64,000 nt of DNA from Paraoerskovia marina DSM 21750 (GTDB taxonomy: Bacteria; Actinomycetota; Actinomycetes; Actinomycetales; Cellulomonadaceae), in assembly GCF_000701465.1 (NCBI RefSeq), contig NZ_JNIY01000003.1, positions 1,054,001-1,118,000 on the forward strand, given 5' to 3'. The notes under the pieces were generated by a model. The model was not told the DNA's origin. It did not search any database and saw only the letters and a program-made list of their open reading frames with translations. This document shows positions 9,122 to 17,777 of this stretch, one piece after another. Position numbers and translations under genes: made by a program. The first letter of the stretch is position 1. Every line of letters begins with the position of its first letter.

Positions 9122-10411
9122 TCACCACAGCCACGAGCAGAACGCCTCGACGGGCCACCGGAAGGCGGTGGCGGTCCTGGCGAGGCTGTTCGGGGTGTGC
9201 TCCTGGGCACCGGTCGTGGCCAGGCTCGCGGAGCCGAGGTAGGCCGCGCCGAGGTTCGCCACGTCCACGCCGACGTCGGCCGGGTCGTCCGTGCGCGTGC
9301 AGGTCGCCTCGCCGAAGGCGCGGGCACGGAGCCTCCAGTGCCCGGCGTTCTGCGGCAGGTGGTGGTCGGTGACCGCCAGGACGATGTCCAGGTCGGTCGC
9401 GTAGCGGCGGCGGGACAGCGCCGCGGGGACGTCGACGAGCCGGACCCAGAGGTTGTCCACCACGTGCGGGTCGGCCTTGCGGGGGTTGACCAGGAGGCGC
9501 GTCACGAAGTCGTCCGTCGCCAGGCGAGGAGTGCGGACGCGTTCCATGAGGTCCATCGTCGTCAGCGACCCCCAGAGCGCATGAGCGGCGGCGATGTCGA
9601 CCGCGGCGACCTCGCGCAGGGCGACCGTACCGTCGGGCCCGGTGCCGGGCCAGGCGAACTCCCGCCGCAGCAGTGCGTAGCCACGCGGGTCGCCGTCGCG
9701 CTCCACGACGACGATCCGCAGGTCCTCCGCGCCCCCGCGCTCGAACTCGGGGTCGGCCCAGAACGTCGCCTCCTGCTCCGGCGTCTCTCGGCCGACCCAC
9801 CCTGGACGGCCTGACGCCTCGCCGGCCCGTCGGTGGACGTCGGCGACGAGCGCACCGTGCGCGGCGCGGGTCGCGTGCTCGACCCGCAGGGTGTGCTGGT
9901 CCGCGTCGGGCACCGCGTGAATCGGCGCCGCACGGGGGATGAGGAGGTGCACCTCCGACGCCGCGGCGCCGTAGCCGAAGCGCGCGTAGATGCCCGGATC
10001 GGCCGCGAAGAGGACCGAGATCGCCTCGTCGTCCGCCCTGCAGCGTGCGAAGTGATGCTCCATCATCGCGCGGAGCAGCCCGCGGCGCCGATGGCCGGGG
10101 TGCACGCCCACCCAGGTGAGTCCGGCCGCCGCGAGTCGAGCGCCCGGGACGGGGAACTGCCCGTACGGGTAGGAGGAGTGGAGAGCGACGAGCTCACGAC
10201 GCCGCGGGACCGCCCCGTCCGCCGGCGGGACGGACTCGTCGGGGAGCTCCGCGTCGATGCCCACCGTGCGGTCCCACGTCAGCGGGAACGGGACCGACTC
10301 GAGCTGGTCGAGACTCGCCGCCGTCGGGAAGGACCAGGCGTCAAGGTCGAGCACCTCCCGCAGCCGCTCCGGGGTGAGCTGGACGAGACGGTGGTTCGCA
10401 GGCAGGTTCAC
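9122..10411 (-). CDS. Eis-like GNAT family N-acetyltransferase
   Basis: A 429-aa protein with Eis architecture: an N-terminal GNAT domain with acetyl-CoA motif VGVHPGHRRRGLLRAMM at about residues 95-111, a second divergent GNAT-like domain, and a C-terminal sterol-carrier-like fold. Eis enzymes use the C-terminal carboxylate as general base, and this one ends in an aromatic SWLW, consistent with that. Characterised Eis proteins acetylate amines on aminoglycosides and lysines at multiple sites; substrates here are unknown. The start was set at GTG 10411 (V-N-L-P-A-N-H-R), because sequence further upstream in the frame overlaps the opposite-strand ATL gene and lacks family similarity. It is convergent with the glycosylase, 4 bp apart. 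Confidence 0.85.
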   Translation of the reverse strand: MNLPANHRLVQLTPERLREVLDLDAWSFPTAASLDQLESVPFPLTWDRTVGIDAELPDESVPPADGAVPRRRELVALHSSYPYGQFPVPGARLAAAGLTWVGVHPGHRRRGLLRAMMEHHFARCRADDEAISVLFAADPGIYARFGYGAAASEVHLLIPRAAPIHAVPDADQHTLRVEHATRAAHGALVADVHRRAGEASGRPGWVGRETPEQEATFWADPEFERGGAEDLRIVVVERDGDPRGYALLRREFAWPGTGPDGTVALREVAAVDIAAAHALWGSLTTMDLMERVRTPRLATDDFVTRLLVNPRKADPHVVDNLWVRLVDVPAALSRRRYATDLDIVLAVTDHHLPQNAGHWRLRARAFGEATCTRTDDPADVGVDVANLGAAYLGSASLATTGAQEHTPNSLARTATAFRWPVEAFCSWLW

Positions 10412-10474
10412 GCCGTGATCCTGACACCCGGCGATCCTCCCCGCGAGCCGACGGCGCCGGGTACCGTCGGTCCC

Positions 10475-10798
10475 GTGGTGGATCTCGAGTACCTCGACGC
10501 CGTCCTCGAGCTCGTCGAGCAGGTCCCGGCGGGACGCGCGACGACGTATGGAATCCTCGCCGAGGCCGTGGGCCACGGCCTCGGGCGGGGAGGACCCCGC
10601 CAGGTCGGTGCCGTGATGGCGCACGCCGGGGGCGGGGTCCCGTGGTGGCGCGTCGTCAACGCCTCGGGGTGTCCCCCCGCACGATGCCTCGACGAGGCGC
10701 TCGCCCGCCTGCGGGCGGACGACTGTCCGCTGCGCGGGGACCGCGTGGACCTGCGACGGGCCGTGTGGCTCCCGCCGCTGGCGCCGACTATCGCATGA
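10475..10798 (+). CDS. Alkyltransferase-like protein (ATL; MGMT-type DNA-binding domain without the reactive Cys)
   Basis: A 107-aa protein corresponding to the DNA-binding domain of O6-alkylguanine-DNA alkyltransferase. It has VPAGRATTYG, RQVGAVMAHAGGG and then PWWRVVNASG, where MGMT has PCHRV. The acceptor Cys is Trp, the hallmark of ATL proteins that bind O6-alkylguanine and flag it for nucleotide-excision repair rather than repairing it. The start is one of two adjacent GTG codons (10475 or 10478), shortly after the divergent Eis-like gene. Its last 11 bases overlap the 3' end of the convergent LLM oxidoreductase. Confidence 0.88.
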   Translation: MVDLEYLDAVLELVEQVPAGRATTYGILAEAVGHGLGRGGPRQVGAVMAHAGGGVPWWRVVNASGCPPARCLDEALARLRADDCPLRGDRVDLRRAVWLPPLAPTIA

Positions 10799-11822
10799 TC
10801 TCGGCGAGGGTGCGGACCGCCGTCGCGTCGCCCTGGACGAGGAGCGTCGTGATCGCGGTCTGCTCCCACCTCTGCAGCTCGGCGGCGATCTTCTCGCGAG
10901 GGCCGACCAGCGCGATGTCCTCCACCAGTGCCGTCGGCACCGCCGCGACCGCCTCGGCCCGCCTGCCCTCGGCGTAGAGGCTCTGGACCTCGTCCGCCGC
11001 GTCCGCGTACCCGAGTCGGTCGATCGCGTTGCGGTGGAAGTTCGCCGACTTCGCCCCCATCCCACCGATGTAGAGCGCGAGGAACGGACGCACCGCGTCC
11101 GCGGCCTTCTCGACGTCGTCGTCGACGACGACGGGCACCGTCGCACTGATCTCGAAGTCCGCCGCGGCGGAGCGCTCCGGGGACCGCAGGGCGAACCCCT
11201 CGGCCAGGCGCTCGCGGAACTCGTGGTCGAGTCGTGGCGTGTAGAACAGGGGAAGCCAGCCGTCGGCGATCTCCGCCGCGAGGGCGATGTTCTTCGGCCC
11301 CTCGGCCGCGAGGTGGATCGGCAGGTCGGCGCGGTGCGGGTGCACGGTCGACCGCAGGGCCTTGCCGAGCCCCGTCGTCCCCTCGCCCCGCAGCGGAAGC
11401 TGGTAGAACGCGCCGTCGTACTCCACCGGGGCGCCACGCTCCAGGACCTTGCGGACGATGTCGACGTACTCGCGGGTGCGTGCGAGCGGGCGGGGGTACG
11501 GCTGCCCGTACCAGCCCTCGACCACCTGCGGCCCCGACGCGCCGAGCCCGAGGATCGCCCGTCCGCCGGAGAGGTGGTCGAGCGTCAGCGCCGCCATCGC
11601 CGTCGCCGTGGGGGTGCGTGCGGACATCTGCGCGACGGCGGTCCCGAGCCGGACGTTGCGGGTGCTCGCACCCCACCAGGCCAAGGGGGTGAAGGCATCG
11701 GAGCCGTAGGCCTCCGCGGTCCAGATCGAGTCGACCCCCATCCGGTCGGCAGCGGCGATCGCCTCACCGATGCCTGCGGGCGGGCCGGCGGACCAGTAGC
11801 CCGTGTGGATTCCGATGCGCAT
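10788..11822 (-). CDS. LLM-class F420-dependent oxidoreductase
   Basis: A 344-aa luciferase-like (beta/alpha) barrel flavin/deazaflavin enzyme. It has the N-terminal MRIGIHTGYW, the DRMGVDSIWTAEAYGSDAFTPL block, RTPTATAMAALTLDHLSGGRAILGLGASG, and GWYGQPYPRP, all typical of the F420-dependent branch. Cofactor F420H2 rather than FMN is inferred from family and from the F420 biosynthesis genes at 33-37 kb. The substrate is unknown. It is convergent with the ATL gene (11-bp overlap). A DUF1648 gene lies 61 bp upstream on the same strand. Confidence 0.88.
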   Translation of the reverse strand: MRIGIHTGYWSAGPPAGIGEAIAAADRMGVDSIWTAEAYGSDAFTPLAWWGASTRNVRLGTAVAQMSARTPTATAMAALTLDHLSGGRAILGLGASGPQVVEGWYGQPYPRPLARTREYVDIVRKVLERGAPVEYDGAFYQLPLRGEGTTGLGKALRSTVHPHRADLPIHLAAEGPKNIALAAEIADGWLPLFYTPRLDHEFRERLAEGFALRSPERSAAADFEISATVPVVVDDDVEKAADAVRPFLALYIGGMGAKSANFHRNAIDRLGYADAADEVQSLYAEGRRAEAVAAVPTALVEDIALVGPREKIAAELQRWEQTAITTLLVQGDATAVRTLAEIMR

Positions 11823-11883
11823 GTGTTCTCCTCGGCTCTGAGGGGCGGGTGTCTGGTACCCGAGGTATCGGGTAGCGCCCAGG

Positions 11884-12867
11884 CTATCGCGTGCCGCGAG
11901 CCCTGTCGGACATCGTGTTGAGCAACGCCGCGCCGGTCGCGGCGTCGTCGACCGTCACGACGATGGACCGGCCCCCGGACCGTTCGACGAGGAGCCCCTC
12001 GCCGTTGCGGACGACGACACCCACGCGACCGCCACGCCCGACCCGCCAGCCCCAGCCGCCGAACTCCCGCATCGGTGCGACCTCCACCACGCCGGCCCGT
12101 TCCACCTCGTCGGCGGGCACGTGCGTGCGCGGAAATCCCGCGACGGACCGGACGTGCAGACCCGAGGCGTCGACGCGGACGACCCAGGCCATCATCGCGA
12201 CCAGCGCGAGTCCGAGGACGAGAGCAAGAAGCAGCATGAACCAGAGGTCGGTCAGGATCGCGAGGACGATGATCGACGCGGCGGCGACCAGCCCGACCGT
12301 CAGACCCGGGCCGCCCTGCGCGTGCTGCACCCACACTGCGCGCGTGTCGTCGGGGAGAGTCAGTCGCGGCGCGTCGGCGGCCACCTCGGCGGTGGCCGGA
12401 CGAGCCTCGTCCCCGGGGAGGGCGACGGCGACCAGCACGCCGGTCAGGAGGCCCGCGCCCACGGCCCCCATGGCAAGTTGAGAGATGTCGCTCGTCGACG
12501 GTTCGCCGACGGCCTGCTGCGCCCAGATCGTGCTCACGGTGAGCACACCCATGAACACCGGCATGCCGACGGTCAGGCCGCCGGAGATCCGGCGGGTCGA
12601 TGACGACTGGCCGACCAGTGCGGTCATCACGGCGAACCCGAGCGTCAGCACCGCGCCCAGGGCGAGCGGGCCGAGGATCGCGCTCGTCGGCGAGGCGAAC
12701 CTGTCGGCACCCTCCGGCCCCCAGTGCACGGCCACCTGCTTCGGCAGGTCGTCGATCCAGGTGAACGCGACGGCCGCGCAGATCCCGAGTGCGAGAAGGC
12801 CGAGAACGCCGGTCGCGACGGCCACGGGGACGGGGCGACGGAAGGTGGACGTCGTGCGGTGGGTCAT
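11884..12867 (-). CDS. DUF1648-domain multi-pass membrane protein
   Basis: A 327-aa protein. Hydrophobic segments are at roughly residues 13-35, 66-88, 98-118, 133-152 and 200-235, then a C-terminal soluble region of about 90 residues rich in Arg and Gly. The N-terminal part with LPKQVAVHWGPEGADRFASP is the DUF1648 signature found beside SdpI-like immunity proteins. Its start overlaps the stop of the GntR regulator by 4 nt (ATGA), so the two form a regulator-membrane protein operon typical of the YtrA subfamily. A role in sensing or resisting envelope stress is inference; no enzyme motif is present. Confidence 0.85.
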   Translation of the reverse strand: MTHRTTSTFRRPVPVAVATGVLGLLALGICAAVAFTWIDDLPKQVAVHWGPEGADRFASPTSAILGPLALGAVLTLGFAVMTALVGQSSSTRRISGGLTVGMPVFMGVLTVSTIWAQQAVGEPSTSDISQLAMGAVGAGLLTGVLVAVALPGDEARPATAEVAADAPRLTLPDDTRAVWVQHAQGGPGLTVGLVAAASIIVLAILTDLWFMLLLALVLGLALVAMMAWVVRVDASGLHVRSVAGFPRTHVPADEVERAGVVEVAPMREFGGWGWRVGRGGRVGVVVRNGEGLLVERSGGRSIVVTVDDAATGAALLNTMSDRARGTR

Positions 12868-13217
12868 CGAAGTGCCTCCTCGAGCAGGGCGACGGTGGTC
12901 GGGCCGGAGATGCCGAGGCGCCGGGACGCGCGGACGACGTCGGCGATCGCGGCGTCGAGCGCCGGATCGCTCGGTGGCGGGACGGCGACGACGACCGCGC
13001 CGCGGCCGCGCCGCAGGTCGACGACGCCCTCGTCGCGAAGCTCTTGGTACGCGCGCAGGACGGTGTGCACGTTGACGTCGAGCGCGGCGGCGGCGTCCCG
13101 GGCCGAGGGGAGTCGGTCTCCGGGGGTCAGCTCTCCCCGGACCGCGGCCCGACGGACCTGTGCGGCGAGCTGCTCGAAGAGCGCCTCGTCGGTCCCGGGG
13201 TTCAGGGTGAACAGCAT
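12864..13217 (-). CDS. GntR family transcriptional regulator (YtrA subfamily)
   Basis: A 117-aa regulator with an N-terminal winged HTH (LFEQLAAQVRRAAVRGELTPGD, then LPSARDAAAALDVNVHTVLRAYQELRDEG). Only about 40 residues follow, too short for a ligand-binding domain, which is the YtrA pattern. The ATG at 13217 was preferred over a longer frame because homologues begin just before the HTH. An AT-rich stretch directly upstream (13218-13260) has a TAGACT element about 7 nt before the ATG, suggesting a leaderless, probably autoregulated promoter. It is translationally coupled to the DUF1648 gene. Confidence 0.88.
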   Translation of the reverse strand: MLFTLNPGTDEALFEQLAAQVRRAAVRGELTPGDRLPSARDAAAALDVNVHTVLRAYQELRDEGVVDLRRGRGAVVVAVPPPSDPALDAAIADVVRASRRLGISGPTTVALLEEALR

Positions 13218-13260
13218 GTCGCTTAGTCTACATTGTTCTAGTTGAAATAGATCATGCAAG
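13218..13260 (-). promoter_or_regulatory. AT-rich promoter/operator of the gntR-DUF1648 operon
   Basis: On the minus strand this segment reads CTAGAACAATGTAGACTAAG immediately before the ATG, an AT-rich island in a GC-rich genome. TAGACT would place transcription start at the ATG. The imperfect CTAG...GTAG dyad could be the GntR operator. No -35 hexamer is convincing. Confidence 0.35.
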
Positions 13261-13267
13261 ATGCGTG

Positions 13268-13296
13268 AAAGGGCCCGCACCGGACGGTGCGGGCCC
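13268..13296 (-). terminator. Intrinsic terminator of the cysK-cysE operon
   Basis: A perfect 11-bp inverted repeat (13271-13281 and 13286-13296, arms GGGCCCGCACC / GGTGCGGGCCC) with a 4-nt loop, followed on the minus strand by TTT. It lies 16 bp after the cysE stop codon. Confidence 0.8.
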
Positions 13297-13311
13297 CTTC
13301 GCGGTCGCGAC

Positions 13312-13905
13312 TCAGATCATGTACTCGATGAGCTCCGACGGGTCGGCCACCGACCGTGGTTCGACCCGACGCTCGGGGACCCGCACCCTCGCCGGTACGC
13401 CGACGGCCACGCCCCCGTCGGGGACGTCCTTGACGACGACGGCGTTCGCGCCGACCTGTGCGTCGTCGCCGATCCACACGGGGCCGAGGATCTTCGCGCC
13501 GGCGCCCACCGTCACCCGGTCGCCGAGGGTGGGGTGACGCTTGCCCTTGGTCATCGAGCGTCCACCGAGCGTGGAGCCGTGGAAGAGCAGCACGTCGTCG
13601 CCGACGACGGCCGTCTCGCCCACGACGACCCCCATGCCGTGGTCGATGAACAGTCGCCGACCGAGCATGGCACCCGGGTGGATCTCGATCCCGGTCGCCG
13701 CACGGGTGATCTGTGACAGCAGGCGGGCAGGGAACCGGAGCCCGGGCTCCCGCCACATCCGGTGCGCGACGCGGTAGGCCCACACGGCGTGCAACCCCGG
13801 GTAGCTCAGAGCCACCTCGACGCGCGAGCGTGCCGCGGGGTCTCCGTGGCGCGCCGCGTCGAGGTCCTCACCGAGGACCGTCACGAACCTCCGCAGACGG
13901 CGCAC
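13312..13905 (-). CDS. cysE: Serine O-acetyltransferase
   Basis: A 197-aa acetyltransferase forming O-acetylserine from serine and acetyl-CoA, the first step of cysteine synthesis. After a short helical N-terminus, the left-handed beta-helix region shows hexapeptide repeats from about residue 70 ([57 protein letters not shown]). The length matches the short EpsC type rather than the 270-aa enterobacterial CysE. The start is 1 nt after the cysK stop, so it is the second gene of a cysK-cysE operon under the cysteine-rich leader at 15007-15108. The last residues, IEYMI, fit the cysK-binding tail that ends in Ile, so the two enzymes may form the cysteine synthase complex (inference from the tail). 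Confidence 0.95.
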   Translation of the reverse strand: MRRLRRFVTVLGEDLDAARHGDPAARSRVEVALSYPGLHAVWAYRVAHRMWREPGLRFPARLLSQITRAATGIEIHPGAMLGRRLFIDHGMGVVVGETAVVGDDVLLFHGSTLGGRSMTKGKRHPTLGDRVTVGAGAKILGPVWIGDDAQVGANAVVVKDVPDGGVAVGVPARVRVPERRVEPRSVADPSELIEYMI

Positions 13906-13906
13906 G

Positions 13907-14842
13907 TCAGTCCATGAGGTCCGAGTAGAGGACCGAAGTCAGGTAGCGCTCGCCGAAGGACGGGATGATCACGACGATCAGCTTGCCCTTGTTCTCCGGA
14001 CGCTGGGCGACCTGCGTGGCGGCGGCGATGGCGGCACCGGAGGAGATGCCGACCAGCAGGCCCTCCTCCTTGGCGGCGCGACGAGCGACCTCGACCGCGG
14101 TGTCCGCGTTGACGTCGATGACCTCGTCGTAGATCTCCGTGTCGAGGATCTCCGGGACGAAGTTCGCGCCGATGCCCTGGATCTTGTGCGGGCCGGGGGC
14201 GCCGCCGTTGAGGATCGCCGACTCCTCGGGCTCGACAGCCACGATCTTGATGTCGGGGTTCCGCTCCTTGAGCGCCTGACCCACGCCGGTGATGGTGCCG
14301 CCGGTGCCGATGCCGGAGACGACGATGTCCACCTTGCCGTCCGTGTCGGCCCAGATCTCCTCGGCCGTCGTCGCCCGGTGGATCGCGGGGTTCGCGGCGT
14401 TCGCGAACTGGCTGGCGAGCACTGCACCCTCACGCTCGGCGACGATCTGCTCGGCGCGGGAGACCGCGCCCTTCATGCCCTCGGCCGGCGGGGTGAGGAT
14501 GAGCTCGGCGCCGAACGCACGCAGCAGCGCGCGGCGCTCCTTTGACATGCTCTCGGGCATCGCGAGGACGACGTTGTAGCCGCGCGCCGCACCGACCATG
14601 GCCAGGGCGATGCCGGTGTTCCCCGAGGTGCCCTCGACGATCGTCCCGCCGGGCTTGAGGTCGCCCGACTTCTCTGCCGCGTCGATGATCGCGACACCGA
14701 TCCGGTCCTTGACCGAGCTGGCCGGGTTGTAGAACTCGAGCTTGCCGACGACCGTGGCCTCGGCGCCGTCGGTCACCCGGTTGAGACGGACCAGCGGGGT
14801 GTTGCCAACCAGTGTCGTCACGTCGTCGTAGATGCGTGCCAT
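13907..14842 (-). CDS. cysK: Cysteine synthase A (O-acetylserine sulfhydrylase)
   Basis: A 311-aa PLP enzyme converting O-acetylserine and sulfide to cysteine. The PLP lysine is Lys45 in NPASSVKDR, the substrate loop is EGTSGNTG at about 70-77, and the [10 protein letters not shown] phosphate loop is at about 175-184. The ATG at 14842 is preceded by GAGG, with AAGGAG slightly further away, in a 165-nt leader after the Cys-rich peptide. It is first in the cysK-cysE operon. Control by cysteine supply through the leader peptide is inferred from arrangement. Confidence 0.97.
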   Translation of the reverse strand: MARIYDDVTTLVGNTPLVRLNRVTDGAEATVVGKLEFYNPASSVKDRIGVAIIDAAEKSGDLKPGGTIVEGTSGNTGIALAMVGAARGYNVVLAMPESMSKERRALLRAFGAELILTPPAEGMKGAVSRAEQIVAEREGAVLASQFANAANPAIHRATTAEEIWADTDGKVDIVVSGIGTGGTITGVGQALKERNPDIKIVAVEPEESAILNGGAPGPHKIQGIGANFVPEILDTEIYDEVIDVNADTAVEVARRAAKEEGLLVGISSGAAIAAATQVAQRPENKGKLIVVIIPSFGERYLTSVLYSDLMD

Positions 14843-15006
14843 GTCAACCTCAATCTCCTTGGCCGGCGGGTGCCGGTGTGCGGATGTCAGGCCGGAGGGT
14901 TCCGGCTGTCAGGGGGAGGGGGCGTGCCCCCGGGGTGCGATCGGGCCGAGGGCGGGCCTCGGGGTCGCGGAGCGTCGGGGGACGGGCGCAGGGCCGCGCC
15001 GACGCT

Positions 15007-15108
15007 CTAGCGACAGCAGGGACAGCAGGCACACGAACGCACGGCGCGCGTGTGCAGGGGGGCCGCGGGCATGACGGGGAGAGGTGAGACGGCTGAGTGC
15101 TCGTACAT
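15007..15108 (-). CDS. Cysteine-rich leader peptide (attenuator uORF) of cysK
   Basis: A 33-aa ORF ending S-C-A-C-C-P-C-C-R-stop, with five Cys in its last eight residues, on the same strand as cysK and 165 nt upstream of it. The ATG has a GGAGGG box 8 nt away. The LHTRAV segment before the Cys run resembles actinobacterial leader peptides upstream of sulfur genes. Ribosome stalling at the Cys codons when Cys-tRNA is scarce would be the control signal. Polycysteine attenuators of this kind are known in mycobacteria; the mechanism here is inference. A GC-rich hairpin (GGGGGC/GCCCCC) lies between leader and cysK. Confidence 0.75.
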   Translation of the reverse strand: MYEHSAVSPLPVMPAAPLHTRAVRSCACCPCCR

Positions 15109-15325
15109 CCTCGATCCCTCCGATCGTGCGGCGGTGGTCGTGCGCGGCTCGCGCCGACCGAGCGGTGACTCGAGGGCGGAACTCGCGGCCGACACTAGCG
15201 AGGGCTGTAACCGTCCGCAACGGCGTCTCATTCCCGGACGCCGGGACGCCGGTGGGCCGCACCTGCGGCGCCTGACCTCGGCGGGCCGGTTCATGCGCGG
15301 CCGTGGCCGCGCGGAGAGGGAGGGG

Positions 15326-15396
15326 AGCGGGTGACGAGAATCGAACTCGCGTGATCAGTTTGGAAGACTGAGGCTCTACCATTGAGCTACACCCGC
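15326..15396 (-). tRNA. tRNA-Gly (anticodon UCC)
   Basis: A complete cloverleaf on the minus strand: acceptor GCGGGTG / CACCCGC, anticodon stem TCAGT/ACTGA with loop CTTCCAA (anticodon TCC), T-loop TTCGATT, discriminator U. It is 71 nt with no encoded CCA. A TAAGGT element about 23 nt upstream is a plausible -10. It is divergent from tRNA-Pro. Confidence 0.96.
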
Positions 15397-15529
15397 GAAC
15401 CGGCGCCGGAGCGCCAGGAACGTGGACACCTTAGCAAACGCCGCGGCCGATGCCAGCATCCGGGCGGTGGTCCTGACTCGAGGGGCGAGCGGTTAGACTC
15501 GGGCCGCCCGCGGTTCTCCGAGGGCGAGC

Positions 15530-15604
<75 letters not shown>

Positions 15605-15627
15605 GGCTCGGTGCGAGAGCGCCGCGA

Positions 15628-15662
15628 GGCCGGATCGACGACATCGTCGGTCCGGCCTTTTT
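15628..15662 (+). terminator. Intrinsic terminator after tRNA-Pro
   Basis: GGCCGGA (15628-15634) pairs with TCCGGCC (15651-15657), extended inside by CGACGA/TCGTCG with a 2-nt loop, giving a stem of about 14 bp. It is followed by TTTTT (15658-15662). This is a canonical rho-independent terminator. Confidence 0.92.
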
Positions 15663-15893
15663 CGTGCCCGGGGTCGGGGCCGGAATCCGGTGCGTGGTCG
15701 ACATGGAGGAGTGGATAGATGGTTGAAACTGCGCATAAGTAGTCTCACTACGTGAAAGCCACTAAGCGGTATTGCTGAAGGAGCGCTCCCACGCTCGAGA
15801 TGTTCGTTAGCGTCCCTCTCATACACAACGAGCCGGGCCGACGACGTCGCGGTGCCGCCCCGCGCGACGCGGGGCCTGGACCGAGGGACCGAG
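15663..15893 (+). promoter_or_regulatory. Upstream region of the exopolysaccharide cassette, unusually AT-rich
   Basis: No convincing gene. From about 15710 to 15830 the base composition drops clearly below its surroundings. It holds an inverted repeat GTAGT-CTC-ACTAC (15739-15751), a second CACTA (15760-15764) in direct orientation to the first (15746-15750), and the palindrome GGAGCGCTCC. A GGAGGAG followed 7 nt later by ATG (15719) could start a seven-codon minigene, which is weakly supported. It is probably the promoter and operator region of the glycosyltransferase operon. Confidence 0.45.
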
Positions 15894-17516
15894 ATGACAC
15901 GAGACGAGATGAGAGCCGGCGGGCGCCGTGCTCTGCCGAGTCCGCCCACCGACGTCGAGGCGTTCCGCGACCTCGGGCCCGTGCGGCCGTGGGTGCAGCC
16001 CGTCGCCGCGGCGGCCAGCCTGCCCGTGCTCGTGAGCCTCGCACTCTTCGCCGGCCGGGCACCCTGGCTCTGGCCGCTCTACCTCACTCTCGCCCTGACG
16101 GCCGTCAGCCTCCTCCTCTGGGTGGTCACGGGCATCCGCAGGCCACGTGTCTCGGCCGAGTCGCACCTGCGTCTCGTGCGGCGATGGGCGCGGGAGAAGG
16201 TGCCGTCGGTCGATGTCTTCGTCCCCGTCTGCGGCGAGGACCTCGAGGTGCTCGAGAACACGTTCGCCCACGTGGAGCAGCTCTACTGGACCGGTGGCCT
16301 GACCGTCTGGGTCCTCGACGACGGGGCCGACCCGCACGTCGCGCGGCTCGCAGAGCGCTACGGGTTCCGGTACCGCGTCCGGCCGGACCGGGGGCGCCTC
16401 AAGAAGGCGGGGAACCTTCGCTCGGCCTTCGCCGTCAGCGAGGCCGACGTCATCGCGATCTTCGACGCAGACTTCTGTCCGCGGCCCGACTTCCTCCGGC
16501 AGCTCGTGCCGTACCTGGACGACCCCGAGGTCGGGATCGTCCAGAGTCCGCAGGACTTCGACACGGACCCGTCGATGGGCTGGCTCCAACGCACCGCAGG
16601 AGCGACCCAGGAGATCTTCTACCGCTGGGTGCAACCCTCCAGGGACCGGATCGGCGCGACCGTGTGCTGCGGGACGAACGCCCTGTACCGGCGCAGCGCG
16701 CTGGAGCTGATCGGCGGATTCCCGGAGATCGACCACAGCGAGGACCTCTACACCGGCATCTGGCTCATGCGCGCCGGGTTCGAGACCAGATTCGTCCCGC
16801 TGCGACTCGCCAAGGGGCTGTGCCCCGACGAGCTCGGTCCGTTCCTCACCCAGCAGTACCGCTGGGCGAACGGCACCGTGGCCATGGTCACGGACCGTGA
16901 GAACGACCTGCGAGGACTCCGCCGGATCCAGCGAGCCGCCCTCTGGGCCGGGCTCTGCTACTACACAGAGACCTCGGCGCTCGCGCTGAACATCTTCGTG
17001 CCCTCCGTGGTGATGTGCTGGATCTACCCGCAGGACGTCCTCCCCGCGCACCTGCTGCTCCTGCTCCCGAGCCTCTGGGTGATGACCGTCCTGTTCCCGG
17101 TGGTGCACCGCTCGCACTGGCGCATCGAGGTCCTGCGCGTCCAGCTCGCCCAGAGCTTTGCGCACCTGCTCGTCCTCGCGCACGCGATCCGCGGGAACTA
17201 CGCCGGATGGGTGCCGACCGGCTCGGGTGGCGGGTCGAGCGCGCTCGCCCGCTCGATCGCCCGGGTGATGGTCACGACGTTGACCGTCGGGGTGGTCGCG
17301 TGGCTCGGAGGAGTCGTCGTCGGAGTCGCGACGTACGGGCTCGCCCAGTTCTGGGGCATGGCGGCGTTGGCGGCCGGATACACGTGGCTCGCGGTCCCGC
17401 TGATCGTCGACGGTCTGCGCATCGTGCGACCTCGCGGGTTCTCGCCGCGCGCGTCGGCGCAGGTCAGGAGCGGCACGACGGTGCCGCGGCACGCGCGCGC
17501 CGGCCTCGCGCCCTAG
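15894..17516 (+). CDS. Membrane-bound processive family 2 glycosyltransferase (cellulose/hyaluronan synthase-like)
   Basis: A 540-aa polymerising glycosyltransferase. Two N-terminal membrane helices (about 36-78) precede a cytosolic GT-A domain with the full processive signature: Asp142-Asp143-Gly144, Asp191-Ala-Asp193, the acceptor-site SED (Asp284) and QQYRW at 320-324. At least five membrane helices follow (about 345-500), as in BcsA-type synthases that extrude the polymer they make. No PilZ c-di-GMP domain is visible. The ATG at 15894 (MTRDEM) has GAGGG 6 nt upstream. It is followed by a 62-aa membrane peptide and an acyltransferase on the same strand, suggesting a secreted, acylated polysaccharide. 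The sugar substrate cannot be told. Confidence 0.9.
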   Translation: MTRDEMRAGGRRALPSPPTDVEAFRDLGPVRPWVQPVAAAASLPVLVSLALFAGRAPWLWPLYLTLALTAVSLLLWVVTGIRRPRVSAESHLRLVRRWAREKVPSVDVFVPVCGEDLEVLENTFAHVEQLYWTGGLTVWVLDDGADPHVARLAERYGFRYRVRPDRGRLKKAGNLRSAFAVSEADVIAIFDADFCPRPDFLRQLVPYLDDPEVGIVQSPQDFDTDPSMGWLQRTAGATQEIFYRWVQPSRDRIGATVCCGTNALYRRSALELIGGFPEIDHSEDLYTGIWLMRAGFETRFVPLRLAKGLCPDELGPFLTQQYRWANGTVAMVTDRENDLRGLRRIQRAALWAGLCYYTETSALALNIFVPSVVMCWIYPQDVLPAHLLLLLPSLWVMTVLFPVVHRSHWRIEVLRVQLAQSFAHLLVLAHAIRGNYAGWVPTGSGGGSSALARSIARVMVTTLTVGVVAWLGGVVVGVATYGLAQFWGMAALAAGYTWLAVPLIVDGLRIVRPRGFSPRASAQVRSGTTVPRHARAGLAP

Positions 17517-17588
17517 ACCTCGAACACCCCGCCCGTCACGCACGTCCTGCGCCGCCCGACACACCTGCCACCACGCACGGAGCACCCG

Positions 17589-17777
17589 ATGAGATCGCCA
17601 GACCGCCCCCACGTCCCGTTCGTCGACTCAGCCGTGCCCGACGACGTGCTCCGGCCCGTCGAGCGTCGTCGGAGCGGCGGGCTGCCCTGGCCGGTCGCGA
17701 TCTTCGTGACCGTGGCCATGGCTTTCGGCGCGCTTCTCGCCCTCGGTGCCTTCGACCCGCTGCTCGGTTCGCTGTGA
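17589..17777 (+). CDS. Small single-pass membrane protein of the exopolysaccharide cassette
   Basis: A 62-aa protein: a hydrophilic N-terminus with many Pro, Asp and Arg, then one membrane helix at about residues 33-56 (WPVAIFVTVAMAFGALLALG) and a five-residue tail. GGAG lies about 7 nt before the ATG. Its stop overlaps the GTG start of the acyltransferase (GTGA), which implies translational coupling and argues that it is real. I do not recognise a family. By position it could be an accessory subunit of the synthase or of the acyltransferase (inference). Confidence 0.72.
   Translation: MRSPDRPHVPFVDSAVPDDVLRPVERRRSGGLPWPVAIFVTVAMAFGALLALGAFDPLLGSL

Noticed and set aside
15007-15294. Longer 95-aa version of the ORF containing the Cys-rich leader
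   Set aside because: The upstream part is Arg-rich without similarity. The internal ATG at 15108 has the GGAGGG box and gives a normal leader length.
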